Assembly (NCBI GenBank): GCA_036346225.1
Contig: JARFIW010001178.1
Location: forward strand, 1,368,917 to 1,432,916
Direction: 5' to 3'
Length of the DNA stretch: 64,000 bases
Source: Platerodrilus igneus
Lineage: Eukaryota; Arthropoda; Insecta; Coleoptera; Lycidae
Made by a program: the position numbers and the translations under genes. Below the pieces are notes generated by a model. That model saw nothing but the letters and a program-made list of their open reading frames with translations. It had not been told where the DNA came from and made no database searches. Numbering within the stretch: position 1 is the first letter of the stretch; each line of letters starts with the position of its first letter. This document shows positions 1-11,133 of this stretch, in pieces.

Positions 1-2530
1 CTTTCCTTGGTCACGTACTTCTTGTTTGTACAATAAATTTGATTAACTTTGTTTTTATTCATGCCGTAATTATTGCTAATCTATCAAGGTGTTGGATTTT
101 ACCTTTCTAGTCACGTAGTCTTAATTTAATTTATGTAATAAATTACATGCGTTTTCTATCTTACGCATTTTCAAACCTGCTTGTTTAACTGAGATTCTTA
201 GTGTAATGATGATGCATTACTCACGCGTATTGTGTTGCAGTTTCCGTCCACGTCGTTTTATGACTTGCCAAGTTGCTTATTTAATTAAATTTTCTAGAGT
301 ACTTTTTATTTCTTAAAATAATTATAACTATAGGGCGTTGTCACTTGCTTTCCTGCCTAATCGTTGAATTTCTTATTTTCTACGTAAAAATGTCTAGTTT
401 TCTGAACCTTCATGATGTTTACATGAAGTGCACTATACTAGTGATGCTATCTACCCCTAAATGACCCTATCACCATAGCATTTTATATATACGTATATAT
501 AAAATAAAAAAAAATTAATGGCAAATGACTCAAATTCAAACACAAGGGCATATATATATATATATATATATATATTGCAGTGGTTTTAAAGGGTTAAATT
601 TGGTGGTCAACAATGCAATTTCAAACACCCTGTATAGAGGAAGGAACATAATATTAACGGGTAAAATTAATTTTATTTATTTAATTTAAATAAATGAGTA
701 TTGACATAATTGTATAATTAGGGATTAAAAGTTAATAGGTTCATAAAGAAAATTAGCTTTATAGGACAATAGAAATTAATTATTACTTTAATGTAGTTTA
801 ATTTAAGGGGATATAACGTCAGAAAATGCAGCAGAGCATGTAAAATCAATAAATCCAAGGCGAATAGCTTTCGTTGTAACAAACAAATATATCGGTTGGG
901 TTGAATACCATGAAACGTAAACTCCGAGAATTGTTATTTTAAACGTTTGTTAATTGAACACCTGCATGTTTTGAAAAGTCGACTTCTATGTATTTTGGAG
1001 CATGACAAGACAAGTTTCAAAGAATATTGTTCAACCGACAGTCGCAAAGCACGTACTCATCCACGTGGACGCGGGCAGCTATATCGATTTTCTACCACAC
1101 AAGCAAGGTTAGAATGCGACATCAAATATGCATAAGATGGGAATAGAGATATCACAGGCGGGGTTTTAAGACGTCACTGAAATGTATGATTGGTCGAAAT
1201 AGTTAGTTTGAGAATACACGAGCACGCGACAGGTGGATGTGATAAGTTTGTTGAGAGAGCGTTTGACGCGAGAATATTTCTAGAAGCGTAAAACGGTTAG
1301 ACAAAATTTGGATAAATATTATTTTACAATTAGGTATTTCGGGCAACGTGTGGCCAAAGGGGCCTAGCTGGATGATATAAATACGGGAACGAAATTAATA
1401 GGAATCTCTTTATTCTTTAATCTTGCATCGCATAACGACATACAAAAAGCAACTGACGAAGCTTGTAAGTAAAATTTGTAAAGTTCAGTATTAAATTGGT
1501 TGTGACCTTATAGTTTGAGACGCGGTTAGTGTCGGGTTTATTTAAATTTAATTGAGGTCCAACGAATACTTTAACAAGCTCGTAAATTAAAAATGCGATA
1601 ATAAACAAGTGTAATATACATGGATTTGGATATTAAAATTGATATTGGATGGGTAGCAGGAAGCGCAACTTAGATTGTGGTCATCTTTAAAACATCTTGT
1701 GGAACCGCACGCAAAACCAATTGGACGAGGGGTGCAGGAACATAATACATCGTCAACGGAGATGAATTTTTCAAATTTTTCCAGGTAACGCATTTGAATT
1801 TGCTGTTTTTATTTTAACTGTTAAAATTGTGATGTGTGAGAGTGAACTTTAATGGGTATTTTACGGTATTTTACGTATTGAAAAGGATACATATAGCTGA
1901 CTATTAAAATGGTATTTTGAATATAAAACAAAAATGTACGTAAAGCTTATTGAATTGCTTGATGAATTTAAATTTAATTGTTAAGAGTACATGGGTTTTT
2001 TTGTGAAGTTTGTAGTAATAGTATGCCAAGTGGAAAGCATACATTATAAACTGGGTTATTATGAGCTCACCATATTCCAGTGTAGTAATAAACAAAGAGA
2101 AGGTATTATTTAGGGCCCATTTACTCCTGTTGCATTAAATGTGTTAGAAATTTCAATTTTAAAAAACAAGGACTTGACAGGAATAGCATTTATTGAGGTG
2201 TAACTTAAGCACTCAACTGTAAATAAATATGAATATTATTATTTGTAAATAGTGGTTAATAAATATTGTATGATTGTTGTATTATTTTGTGATTTTATTT
2301 GAATGGTGTATGAACGGAAAAAAGAATGAGAGTAAATTTAGGTATACGAGAAGAAGCACAGCTGAACTAGCCGGGGAAGCGGAGGAAGAAATTAATTTGA
2401 TAAAGCAGAAAGCGGGTAAGGAAAATTTTATGAAAGTTTTATATTTTTGAAAATTAAAATTTTTGTGAACTGGCAAGTACCAGAGCTCGAATGTTTTTTT
2501 ACTCTGGCCAGGTCTTATAAGGTTCCACGG
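1..2530. other. Non-coding AT-rich DNA, no gene recognised
   Basis: About 2.5 kb of AT-rich sequence with only short, unconvincing reading frames on both strands. It holds a dinucleotide AT run near 549-574 and a stretch near 623-635 that resembles the ends of mariner-like elements (CACCCTGTATAG), without a matching partner that I could find. No splice-bounded exon, RNA gene or TE protein was recognised. Confidence 0.6.
549..574. repeat. (AT)n microsatellite
   Basis: An uninterrupted run of alternating T and A, about 26 bases. Confidence 0.9.
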
Positions 2531-2535
2531 CAATA

Positions 2536-2571
2536 TATATAATACATATATATATATATATATATATATAT
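2536..2571. repeat. (AT)n microsatellite, slightly interrupted
   Basis: Alternating A/T with one interruption. It produces a meaningless Tyr-Ile-rich reading frame on the minus strand (2282-2608). Confidence 0.9.
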
Positions 2572-2626
2572 TCATACCATAATTATTTAAGTTCTTACTT
2601 GGTCCCACAAGTAAATCACAAAGCCT

Positions 2627-2666
2627 TCCGAAGAGTTCCGAAGATTACCGAAGACTTCTGAACCTC
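2627..2666. repeat. Short tandem repeat, unit about 12 bp (CCGAAGA core)
   Basis: Four imperfect head-to-tail copies built on CCGAAGA/TTCCGAAGA, lying between two AT microsatellites. Confidence 0.6.
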
Positions 2667-2672
2667 TTTAAA

Positions 2673-2675
<3 letters not shown>

Positions 2676-2713
<38 letters not shown>
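2676..2713. repeat. (AT)n microsatellite
   Basis: An alternating T/A run of about 38 bases directly before the tRNA-bearing repeat. Confidence 0.9.
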
Positions 2714-2717
<4 letters not shown>

Positions 2718-2940
2718 GTAGTTAATTACACAAGGTAAGTTGATAAATACTATCGTATTATAGTGAATAAGATGAAATAATAACTTAGACCTTTATGCAA
2801 AGCCCAAATGATCATTTCAAATTGAGCTAGTAATTGAAAGATGGAAAATATAAGGTCTTGGACAGGACTTGAACCTGTATCTTGGTTTTGCCGGAACCTT
2901 GCGTTTACCAATTACGCCACCGAGACCGATGACGACAATT
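2714..2940 (-). repeat. Dispersed repeat carrying a tRNA-derived segment, copy 1
   Basis: This block shares about 190 bases, nearly identical and in direct orientation, with 3115-3303. The shared part starts TAGGTAGTTAATTACACAAG and runs into the 3' half of a tRNA-like sequence. Copy 1 keeps the whole tRNA-like unit. The tRNA-derived pol III promoter and repeated copies suggest a SINE or a related non-autonomous element, but no LINE-like tail or target duplication was identified. Confidence 0.65.
2854..2927 (-). tRNA. tRNA-like sequence, probably a tRNA-derived repeat head or pseudogene
   Basis: Read on the minus strand, 74 bases fold in cloverleaf order. The acceptor ends GGTCTCG and CAAGACC pair with one mismatch. 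An A-box-like TGGCGTAATTGG, a D stem GCGT/ACGC and a perfect T arm ACAGG-TTCAAGT-CCTGT are present. The anticodon arm is weak: four pairs, loop CCGGCAA, giving GGC if real, and C where U33 is expected. There is an extra base before the acceptor 3' strand. With the repeated flanks and a truncated second copy, this looks like a tRNA-derived mobile repeat rather than a working tRNA gene. Confidence 0.5.
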
Positions 2941-3114
2941 GAGAAATTTACAAATTTAAATTGTGTACACGACGATACATCAACCTAACTTTCAATTACG
3001 TTCGGCATTTTTGTCAATCATATCTGGCATTGTCAATTTTGACTTATGTCAGTTATAGACAGGAAGCTACGCTCAAAATTATGGCTATCAGCCAAGTATT
3101 AAATATATAAATAT

Positions 3115-3390
3115 TTTAGGTAGTTAATTACACAAGGTAAGTTGATAAATACTATTGTAGTATAGCGAATAAGATGAAATAATAACTTAGACTTTTATGC
3201 AAAGCCCAAATGATCATTTCAAATCGAGCTAGTAATTGAAAGATGGAAAATATAAGGTCTTGGACAGGACTTGAACCTGTATCCTGATTTTGCCGGAACC
3301 ATTCGTTTGAAATGATCATTTGGGCTTTGCATAAAAGTCTAAGTTATTATTTCATCTTATTCACTATAATACGATAGTATTTATCAATTT
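3115..3390. repeat. Foldback version of the tRNA-bearing repeat, copy 2
   Basis: The first part repeats copy 1 but its tRNA-like segment stops after the anticodon region (about 3257-3303). After it comes a near-perfect reverse complement of the upstream flank. The arms are 3142-3223 and 3306-3387, 82 bases each, enclosing about 82 bases that include the half tRNA. The right arm therefore replaces the missing half of the tRNA-like unit. Confidence 0.8.
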
Positions 3391-5055
3391 TAGATTTAGA
3401 TTTTGACCTTTAATAAATTATCTGAAAAGCATCATTGGCCAATTATACTCTTCCTTTGGAGTAGTAAAAGATAGATAAATTATCCACAAAAAAAAAGAGA
3501 TTTGAGTTCTGTAAATTTTTACAAAGATTAGGTAAGGATTATTATTAGTAATAATTTAGGAATAATTTTATGTACGAATTTAAGCTGTAAACTATTATAT
3601 ATTCTTTGTATGAAAGAGAATTGTTTTTGAATGTATAGATGTTTTTGAGATTGCTGTTTTATTTCATTTTGTAAATTCCACAGTAAAAATTTCCGTTGAG
3701 CTTAGCCAGGCAAAGAAAAGTTAGAAAGGAAAGTAAGTTAGTAATTTCAAATATACCATTGCTGTACCGTGTCACAGCACTCCTTTAGCGCCTATTTTAA
3801 AGAAAGAAAATAATACAGCAATATATACATAAAACTTTAACAAAATACAAAAATGAATCTATGTAAAACCCACCAACAAGGAAAAAAGGCGTTTATCGAT
3901 TTTACTATATTTAGCTGGGTCTCAACATGAAGGGAGGAAGGAGGTATAATGAACTGTGGTCTGAAGGTCTAAGCTTTCAAATATTTTCTACTAGTTGCTA
4001 CGTGCTGAATTGACGTTACATTACTTACTTATTTTTACTCTACAAGGAGCCGATGACATAATAGTTAATTAGTTCACCGGCTAGCTTTCAATGGTGCAGG
4101 GTGGGTTCTTTGAAAGCAAATATAAGACTCTTAGAGCTATACAAGTTGTAACACTTCTACTAAATGCCTAAACGCTTACTTCGAAGAGTCTTTAAACTCC
4201 CTTGTCTACGTTTTGCCTTTAAACACCAACCCACTTGAACAAAAACTCAAATAAAGCCTACTCAGAAGGTAGGTGTCCCAAGTAACGGTTTAGCGGTTAT
4301 TACTGCTGCTAAAGGTTGATGAAGCCCAGTTTACATTTTCTCACATCCTTCTACTAGTTTAAAATACACACACAAAAAAGCTGCACGTCTTGTATATTTA
4401 AGCTACATTGTAAAACACGATTATAACAATAAATAACAACAAAGAAAAGTGAACTACCCCTAATTGGTCAAATACGCGTTTAGCTAAAAACAATACTTAA
4501 TATTATCAATTTGAATTATACGTGCTAATTTGCGGATACGATTGTGAGCTTCTCTTTATAAGAAGTCGATCTGTGTAATACGCTTTAGATAAACGTGCAT
4601 CAACGTTTATAGTCCTTTTTAACAATAAGCTCCACACATTATTATTTCCATCAATCACAGTTATTAAATACCAAAAAAAAAACAAATAGCGTATGATGTT
4701 TATAAGCTGTATAACAAAATGTAAACGACTTACAGTTTTTTGTTCGTTTAAAACTCTATCGACATCCAAGGTAAAAAATCAAACTTGTTGTTGACAAAAG
4801 CTCGTTCAACACGGGCTACTTTCACATTAACTGCCAGTATATCACATCCGCGTTTTTTCTGCATCCGAAAACCTGTTCGTTCACTAAAAGTTCAGGATAT
4901 GAGTACCGTCACGTTAATTATCGTACCTATTTCTAACGTCTGATAGTTGCATGTCGATCGAATTTGCAACTCTTTGTCAGTAATCTGGTATTTAATAATT
5001 TCATCTGATCTGTCCCCTATTTTACTATCCGTGGTTTTATAAGACGCTGTTAAGC
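3391..5055. other. Non-coding AT-rich DNA
   Basis: Nothing recognisable. Frames are short. The minus-strand frame 4506-4769 has no family resemblance and crosses a poly-A tract. Confidence 0.6.
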
Positions 5056-6150
5056 AGTTAAGCAGACAGAAACCTAGCGAGGAACATGGAAAAGGCTAAA
5101 ATACATCACCTACAACAGATTACCATTCTACTAGACATGGAAAAAGTTTACGACAGGAATGGAGCGCAGGTATCATTTACAAAACGAAAAAGCTAAACGT
5201 GCCGATCCACATGCACATTATAACCAGAGAATTCCTTAAAAATAGAAAATTCACAGTGAAGGTCCCAGAGTGCCACTCGGAAATTTTAGAGGTCTTCGAA
5301 AGGGTACCACAAGGCCCTCCACTCTCACCAACGCTCTTTAACATAATGGTTTCAGACATACCCTCCAATCCAAAAAATCAAATACTCTAATATGCAGACG
5401 ATATAGCATTCCTGACCACAGGAAGAATCAGTAAACCGTCGAAGCAGCCGAGAAAATGACAAGTAAGATAACAAACTGGGCAAAAAAATAGCAAAGCAAA
5501 TCAACACAGAAAAAACAGAAATAAGACGACTAAATGGAAAGCACTATATGAACAATAACCTCAAAATTGTAAAGAAGATAGTCAAAATAGAAAACTTAAT
5601 AACATACCCGAGGATAACATTAACATTCAACAAACGTCAAAACTTCGCAGAACATGCCAAAAAGAGAAAGGCTTACACCAAGCACACATAAAGACGAATC
5701 CACTACATCATTAAGAAGGAAAGAATAAGTAAAAAGGTAGACTAGTGGTGGTAAAAGGAGTCCTGAAATTCCAACTAATGTATCGTTGCCAAATATGAAC
5801 GAACCGGATACTCACCAGACAACTGGAAAATTAGAACAGTACAGAATGCGATTAAATCTAGTGGCAACTGACGCATACAGGTACGCCGCCAATAAAGAAA
5901 TAGAGAAAGAACTAAGCATAGAAAACTCCGGGTTGGAGCAATATAAAGAAGAGACAAAATGCTCCATACGCGGGCAAAACACCCGGACGGCAACATAAGA
6001 CGACTGCTAGCTTAAAGATAAATTAATACCTCCACCCCACCTCCTCACTCATTCCACCGCTTTTATCACCCAACCACCCCCTTCCACCCTCAGCTCAGCT
6101 CCACTCCAAAGAGTCACTTCACCGCTAAAGCAACCAAGAAAAGAACAAAA
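5056..6150 (+). pseudogene. Decayed LINE (non-LTR) reverse transcriptase and 3' region
   Basis: A plus-strand relic of a non-LTR retrotransposon polymerase. Near 5131-5160 the frame reads LLDMEKVYDRN, matching the LINE motif around the first catalytic Asp. At about 5305-5349 it reads VPQGPPLSPTLFNIM, the conserved RT block before the active site. At 5391-5414 it reads YADDIAFL, the catalytic box, but a TAA stop lies immediately before it at 5388. After several frame changes, a C-terminal fragment (5786-5998) has YAANKEIEKEL-like residues. A C-rich, gene-poor tail follows to about 6150 and may be the 3' UTR. Jockey-like clade is my inference. Confidence 0.75.
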
Positions 6151-6261
6151 TAATTTATAAGGTGTAACCTACATACCCTGAAATTTGTATCAGGAAGAGA
6201 AAAAAACGATATGGTTCAGTATAGCTTTATATTTCTCATAGAATTGATTTGTTTCGATACA

Positions 6262-6525
6262 GATACTACGTACCTAGACGTAGCCGGAAGAAAAGTAAAT
6301 ACCAGGGTAACTATCAAACGCGGAGAAGGGGTAGGGGGGATTTACCTACATACCAAAAAAACAAACAAAAAACACGTCGCTCACGATTATCTATTAACTC
6401 ATAAAAATAAATGAAGGATTCTGCACAAACAAGCAAAAGCAATAAATTAAGCGTTACTATTCAAAGCAAACAATTAGGTGATATGAACAATTTAGTACTG
6501 TAGATATGAAGTGCGCATCTCGTAT
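6262..6525 (-). mobile_element. Truncated LTR of the gag-only element family
   Basis: Closely matches 16588-16850 and the equivalent part of the copy at 20195-20456, including the ACGTACCTAGACGTAGCCGG block and the downstream block ending in GTGCGCATCTCGTATTTT. It is the PBS-side half of the LTR in minus orientation. It joins directly to the broken end of the gypsy pol relic at about 6526, so the pol relic is followed by an LTR of a different family. Confidence 0.75.
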
Positions 6526-8002
6526 TTTTCTTGTGCATCTTTAAGTTCAGGGTCAGAGTTATTGAATAATTTAACGTATAATTCTGAAAATCGTTTATGC
6601 AATTATACCGTGTTGAAGTAAAAGTAAAATCGTTTTTTCTTGGGGGTGTATTCTTTTAGAATTTTAATTATTTGCTCTTCGTTGTCGTCTTTTGTTATTT
6701 GAATTTGGTATATTTTTTTATTGTCTGTCTTCGTGTATTTTATAGGGTTGGGGTTGGTTAAAACTTCGGTAATTATAAATTGATTGGGTTTTATATCGAT
6801 TGCTTCGTTAAAATTTTAATCGCGGTTTTCGGTTCTTCATTTTGTGTCGAAGGTACTGTGTCTATTTCTTCTGGGTCTTCTTTTATTTCCGTTTCGTCTA
6901 CGTCACCTACAATGGATTCTATTTCTAGTGCTTTGAGCTGTATTCTACTTAGGGCGTCTGCGTTATTATTATAAACTCCTTTTTGTATATAATTTAGTAA
7001 TCGTATTCTTCTAATCTGATTCTCCATCGTTGTAATTTTGAATTTGGTTCTTTAAGTTTGCATAGCCATACTAATGGTCTATGATCGATGTATATGTAAA
7101 TTTTTCTTCCGTATAGGTATGGTCTAAAGTATTTTGTTGCCCGAATTATGGCTAATAATTCTTTTTCTATGGTACTGTATTTCTGTTCAGTCTCGTTTAG
7201 GGTTCTGGATGCGTAGCTGATTGGTTTATCGCTACCTACTTTTCCTTGGATCAATACTGCGCCTAATGCTACATTTGATGCGTCTGTTGTCAGTATGAAT
7301 GGTTTTGAAAAGTCTGGGTATTCTAATACGGGGTGATTCGTTAGTATATTTTTAATCTTATCTACGGCTTTAATGAATTCGGGGGTATGTTCAATTTTGT
7401 TTCCCTTCTTTAAACAGTTTGTCAGAGGCTTTGTTATCTGAGCATAACCTTTAATAAATTTGCGGTAGTAACCACTAAGTCCTAAAAATCCTTTAATTTC
7501 CTTGTTTGTTTTGTAGGAGTAATTTAGTACTGCATTTCTTGTGTCGGGGTTCGGCATGACTCCTTGGGGTGTTTTTATACATGTCCTAAACATTATACTT
7601 CTTTCTGTAAAAATGGGCTTTTGTCTAGCTGTACTTTAAATTGTGCTTTCCTCAGTCTTACAAATATTTTCTCTCAGTCTTTGTATGTGTTCTACTAATG
7701 ATGTTGAGTAAACTATTATGTATAGGTATACAAGACATTTCTCGTCGTGTATTCCTCGTAATATATTGTCCATAACTCGTTGAAAGTAGCGGGTGCGTTC
7801 TTTAATCCAAATAGCGTACGTTTACATTCATAATGTCCTCTAGGAGTGCTAAATGCTGTTTTCGGTGTATCTTTCTCATACATTTCTACTTGATGGTATC
7901 CTGAGGTGAGGTCTAGTGTTGGAAAATATTGGTATTTACCTAATTTATTTAAAGTTTCGGTTATATTGGGTAGTGGATATTTGTCATCCACCGTTTTTTC
8001 GT
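6526..8002 (-). pseudogene. Ty3/gypsy pol, C-terminal part (RT palm to RNase H), broken
   Basis: Minus-strand Ty3/gypsy polymerase of the 17.6/297-like insect type. From 8002 downward the frame has the LTR-element RT blocks ([22 protein letters not shown]). RNase H follows at about 7593-6994 with TTDASNVALGAV and STIEKELLAI. The tether (NNNADALSRIQ) starts near 6960. The expected YxDD box near 7725-7735 has lost its acidic pair, reading YLYIIVYS where YLDDIIVYS is usual, and frameshifts lie between about 7593 and 7716. The frame dies near 6526 before any integrase, where an unrelated LTR half begins. The upstream half lies beyond the piggyBac insertion (11717-12180). Confidence 0.88.
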
Positions 8003-8533
8003 TTAACACGATCGCGACGTTGTGTACCACAGGTGGTACTTTCCGGTTATAACCATCAGCCGGCATGTACCACATTTGGCGCACGCCATGTCAAGTTATA
8101 ATGTTTGATATAAACTCAACGGCTACATGTAGGACTTTTATATTATATTACGGCTAGAAGTAAAAATCATGTGCCACCCGTTGCACATTCGTTTTAAGAT
8201 CGGGTTTTTTTATGGATTACAATAGATTATTACAAACACAACATTTTTCAATAAAAAATTTTTTTGATTAAATGAAATCATTGGAAGATAAATTGAAACC
8301 TAAATTAATGAAATTCATCTTTTAGCTAAACAAACTAATAATAAACAAGTTGAAAATGCAAGGCATTGTCGCAACGAACTTCCAAATGTAGACTTACTTT
8401 AAAACAATTTAAAGAAATTAAAATTATTATGTTGTAATAATTATAAGTATTCAGATAAAATACAAAAATTTATAAACAACAAAAGAGACATTTTAATATA
8501 TTTTATTTTATTGAATAAATATTTTAAAAGCTA

Positions 8534-8602
8534 TATATGTGTGTGTGTATGTATGTATGTATGTATGTATGTATGTGTGTTTGTGTGTGTGTAAATAAGG
8601 GG
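8534..8602. repeat. GT/GTAT microsatellite
   Basis: TG repeats flanking a run of TATG tetranucleotides, inside the piggyBac element downstream of the transposase C-terminus. Confidence 0.85.
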
Positions 8603-8624
8603 GCATCATATTTCGATTCAGTTT

Positions 8625-8965
8625 TTTCAGAGGATTCTAAATATGTATCGCACATTAATTTTGGACCTATTTGAAATTTTGATAAAATTAATTCCCCGGG
8701 GGTCGGGTATCCGTGGTCAGATTTTGTGGGGGTACCATATTTCGACTCAGCTATGTTAGGGAGTCCAAATATGTATCGCACATTAATTTTGGACCTATTT
8801 GAAATTTTAATTTTCCCGACGGAATATCGCGGGGCACGGCGCCCCCGTGGCCCGATTTCAACTGACATCAAAACTTAAGCTCAGGACACCGAGCTGAATC
8901 GATTGATGTATCACACATTGATGTCCGACCATTAGAAAGGCCTCGGACGGACAGACGGACGACAA
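8625..8965. repeat. Internal tandem repeats of about 128 bp ending in a GGACGGACAGACGGACG run
   Basis: The block ATATGTATCGCACATTAATT plus the following 20 bases occurs at about 8641 and again at 8769. A weaker third copy is at about 8905 (TGATGTATCACACATTGATG). GC-richer spacers lie between them. The block ends near 8945-8963 in a GGACGGACAGACGGACGAC run. I do not recognise the family. It lies in the non-coding 3' part of the piggyBac element. Confidence 0.7.
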
Positions 8966-9033
8966 ATCGAGTTCATAAACGAACGAAGTTCGTTGAAAAT
9001 AACAAATGCTATGAAACAAAAGTAAAACTAGAT

Positions 9034-9725
9034 ATGTTTCATATTGAAACAGTTCAAACACATTGGTGGATTGCCGTCGCAGCTGTCACAGTAGGTCATT
9101 ATTTGCTTAGTCTTTGCTCTTGCTTCTTTAGTACCTCTTTCCCTTATAGCATGAAAAGCATCTTTTACGATTTTGTCTTACGTTTCCCTCAAACCCCTTC
9201 AATTTGTGACTCATCTTTCTCTTCCCTCTTTGATTTTCTTGTACATTTTGGTGGTTTTCTACTTTTGTGTCTTCATAATCAAGTATTTTGTTTATAAGTT
9301 GTTCTCTGAATTGTAAAATGTCCAGCTGTCCGCCACAAATGACAGTTGGTAACGATATTACATTTTACTACATCTCGACCACTCCTGTTTTGTAAACCAG
9401 TAGGAACTAACTCATCCATATGTTGAGGCAAAGTGCTTAGCATGAAGACTGATCTTTTGTCTTACCACTTGAAAACTCGTACCTCTTTGCTATTTTCCTT
9501 CCCATATATTTCACCTTTCTTAGTTTTTTTTGACATACTTCTTTTGGATTGTCTTACCTATTATTCCTCGAAGTGCCACATACGTAGGTATTGTTTTGTA
9601 GAAGGTATTCGGTTAAATTTACACTATTGTAAAAATTATCAATGTACAAGATTCTCCCTTCCTTCAACAAACCGTCCTAACATGTTCTTGTCCGCCGTCA
9701 TTTTTACCACAATATATGCTGAAAT
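9034..9725 (-). pseudogene. piggyBac transposase, C-terminal half (broken)
   Basis: Read on the minus strand, successive frames spell piggyBac landmarks in order: LYIDNFYNSVNLTEYLL near 9690-9640 (the DNFY box with a catalytic Asp), then YVCGTSRNNR, then NPKEVCQKKLRKGEIYG, then RDKRSVFMLSTLPQHMDE near 9450, and a C-terminal Cys-rich part (CDSC..NPPMCLNC) near 9080-9040, as in the zinc-binding tail of the family. Several stops and frameshifts mean it cannot make full transposase. The N-terminal half is at 10450-11100, displaced by a LINE tail insertion. Confidence 0.85.
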
Positions 9726-10450
9726 TGTATGTGTATCCTTCAGGTGTGCACATCTTATATACTACACCTCAAGAGCGTACAGAACCACCTTCACAACGTC
9801 CTTGTATACCCTGCTTCAAATCCCTCCGATCGAAATCCCACTAAACTCCTCACTCCAAATCCGAAACCTTAAACATAACCTACCAATCATCCTACACGAC
9901 AGAACACTTCACTATGACGAATACCGTACTCTCCCTAAAACTGACATAAAATCCCGAATACATAACTCCCTACTCCATTCCTGGCAAGATCTTTGGTCCC
10001 GCTCCACCACCGGCAGATATACATTTGATATCTTCCCTGATATCACAAACATTCCTCCACATATTCCTTTCTTTAATCCCCTTACAATACAATTTCTGTT
10101 CGGCCATGGTAACTTCCGTAATAAACTTCATCAATTCCATTTAACTCATTCCCTCACTGTCCTTGCAACAATCAATATCTAGAAACTCCACAACACCTGA
10201 TATACTTCTGTCCCCTAACTTCCCTACTACAAATCAACCTCAAGCAATCTACAAACTTTGAACCGTTCTCCCCACTTCCTAACATAAACTTCCTAGTCAC
10301 TAACTACCCTCAAGAATTAAACCATTTCTTAAATGAAATCCTTTTAACCAAACAGACCACCCACAACCAGCGGCACTAACACACTTAATATACACTCTTG
10401 CAATTCACTACCACATCACACTTACACTCGCACTATGCACACAATCCTAG
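9726..10450 (+). mobile_element. 5'-truncated LINE tail (RNase-H-side C-terminus and 3' end) inside piggyBac
   Basis: A plus-strand open stretch ending at 10182 has the C-terminal signature of many insect LINEs: SWQDLWSRSTTGRYTFDIFP then IQFLFGHGNFRNKLHQFHLT. A +1 frame change then continues into CPCNNQYLETPQHLIYFCPL, the usual Cys/His tail where transposon ORF2 proteins end. Only the tail is present. It separates the two parts of the piggyBac transposase and runs antisense to it. The N-terminal 100 residues of the long frame are antisense or unrelated sequence. Confidence 0.78.
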
Positions 10451-11100
10451 GTTTTAGAATCCTCTGCTAATTGTTTATAATTCGATCTAAAATATTTCTA
10501 ATTTTGCTTAACTTGTCAGTATTTTGAGGAGTAGCGTTATTTGAAAAATGAATAAACTTTAGCAGCAAGTCGAATCGGCCACGTTTTATGTTTCTCTGTA
10601 TCTCGTCATTTGCATACATTTTATTTTTGGACCAATAGACGCATCTTAGTTAGATGATTTATACCCATTATAATCAAAATGCCAAAAAACTTTCGAAGTT
10701 CATCCCTGTCTGTGTTTCTCCATTGACGGACAAGTGATCGTCGGGAAAGATTATGACTTTGAATATATTGTAATGCGTACCTATTTGTCTCGTCTGCTAT
10801 TAATTCAAGGATATTATTGTCTATAAACTCCCGATAAATTTTGTATGGACTGGAAACATCAACCTGATTTATTAGTGGAGTATCAGAAAATAGAAAATCA
10901 TTAGAGATATTTCCACAAAGACCCCAAGTAGTTACATGTGTTATATGCTCATCTAAATTATCACTGGAGTTCTGGATTGATGAAATGTCTTCATGGCTAA
11001 CCTCGTCATTACTATCCTGAGAATCCGTAGGCCTATAGGAATCATCCGAATCTTCAAATGGATCGCTTTCCTCGTCTGACAACTCAAAAAAGTGTTGTTG
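10451..11100 (-). pseudogene. piggyBac transposase, N-terminal half (broken)
   Basis: The minus-strand frame from about 11082 starts with an acidic Ser/Asp-rich region (SDEESDPFEDSDDSYRP), usual for piggyBac N-termini. It continues through FIDNNILELIADETNRYAL and DELRKFFGILIIMGINHLTK, the conserved N-terminal DDE_Tnp_1_7-type region. After a stop at about 10621, a second frame carries on (YWSKNKMY..IKRGRFDLLLKFIHFSNN) to the LINE junction near 10450. The original start is uncertain because the frame is open upstream of the first Met. Confidence 0.85.
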
Positions 11101-11133
11101 ATCATTTATGTTTCGAGAAGAACAACTTGTAGG

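Noticed and set aside
2282..2608. 108-codon minus-strand frame
   Set aside because: Runs through an AT microsatellite that yields Tyr-Ile repeats. No family motif.
2854..2927. Functional tRNA-Ala (GGC)
   Set aside because: C at position 33, weak anticodon stem, extra base before the acceptor, and repetition with truncation point to a tRNA-derived repeat.
9034..9297. 87-codon plus-strand frame with hydrophobic, Ser-rich product
   Set aside because: Antisense to the Cys-rich C-terminus of the piggyBac transposase.
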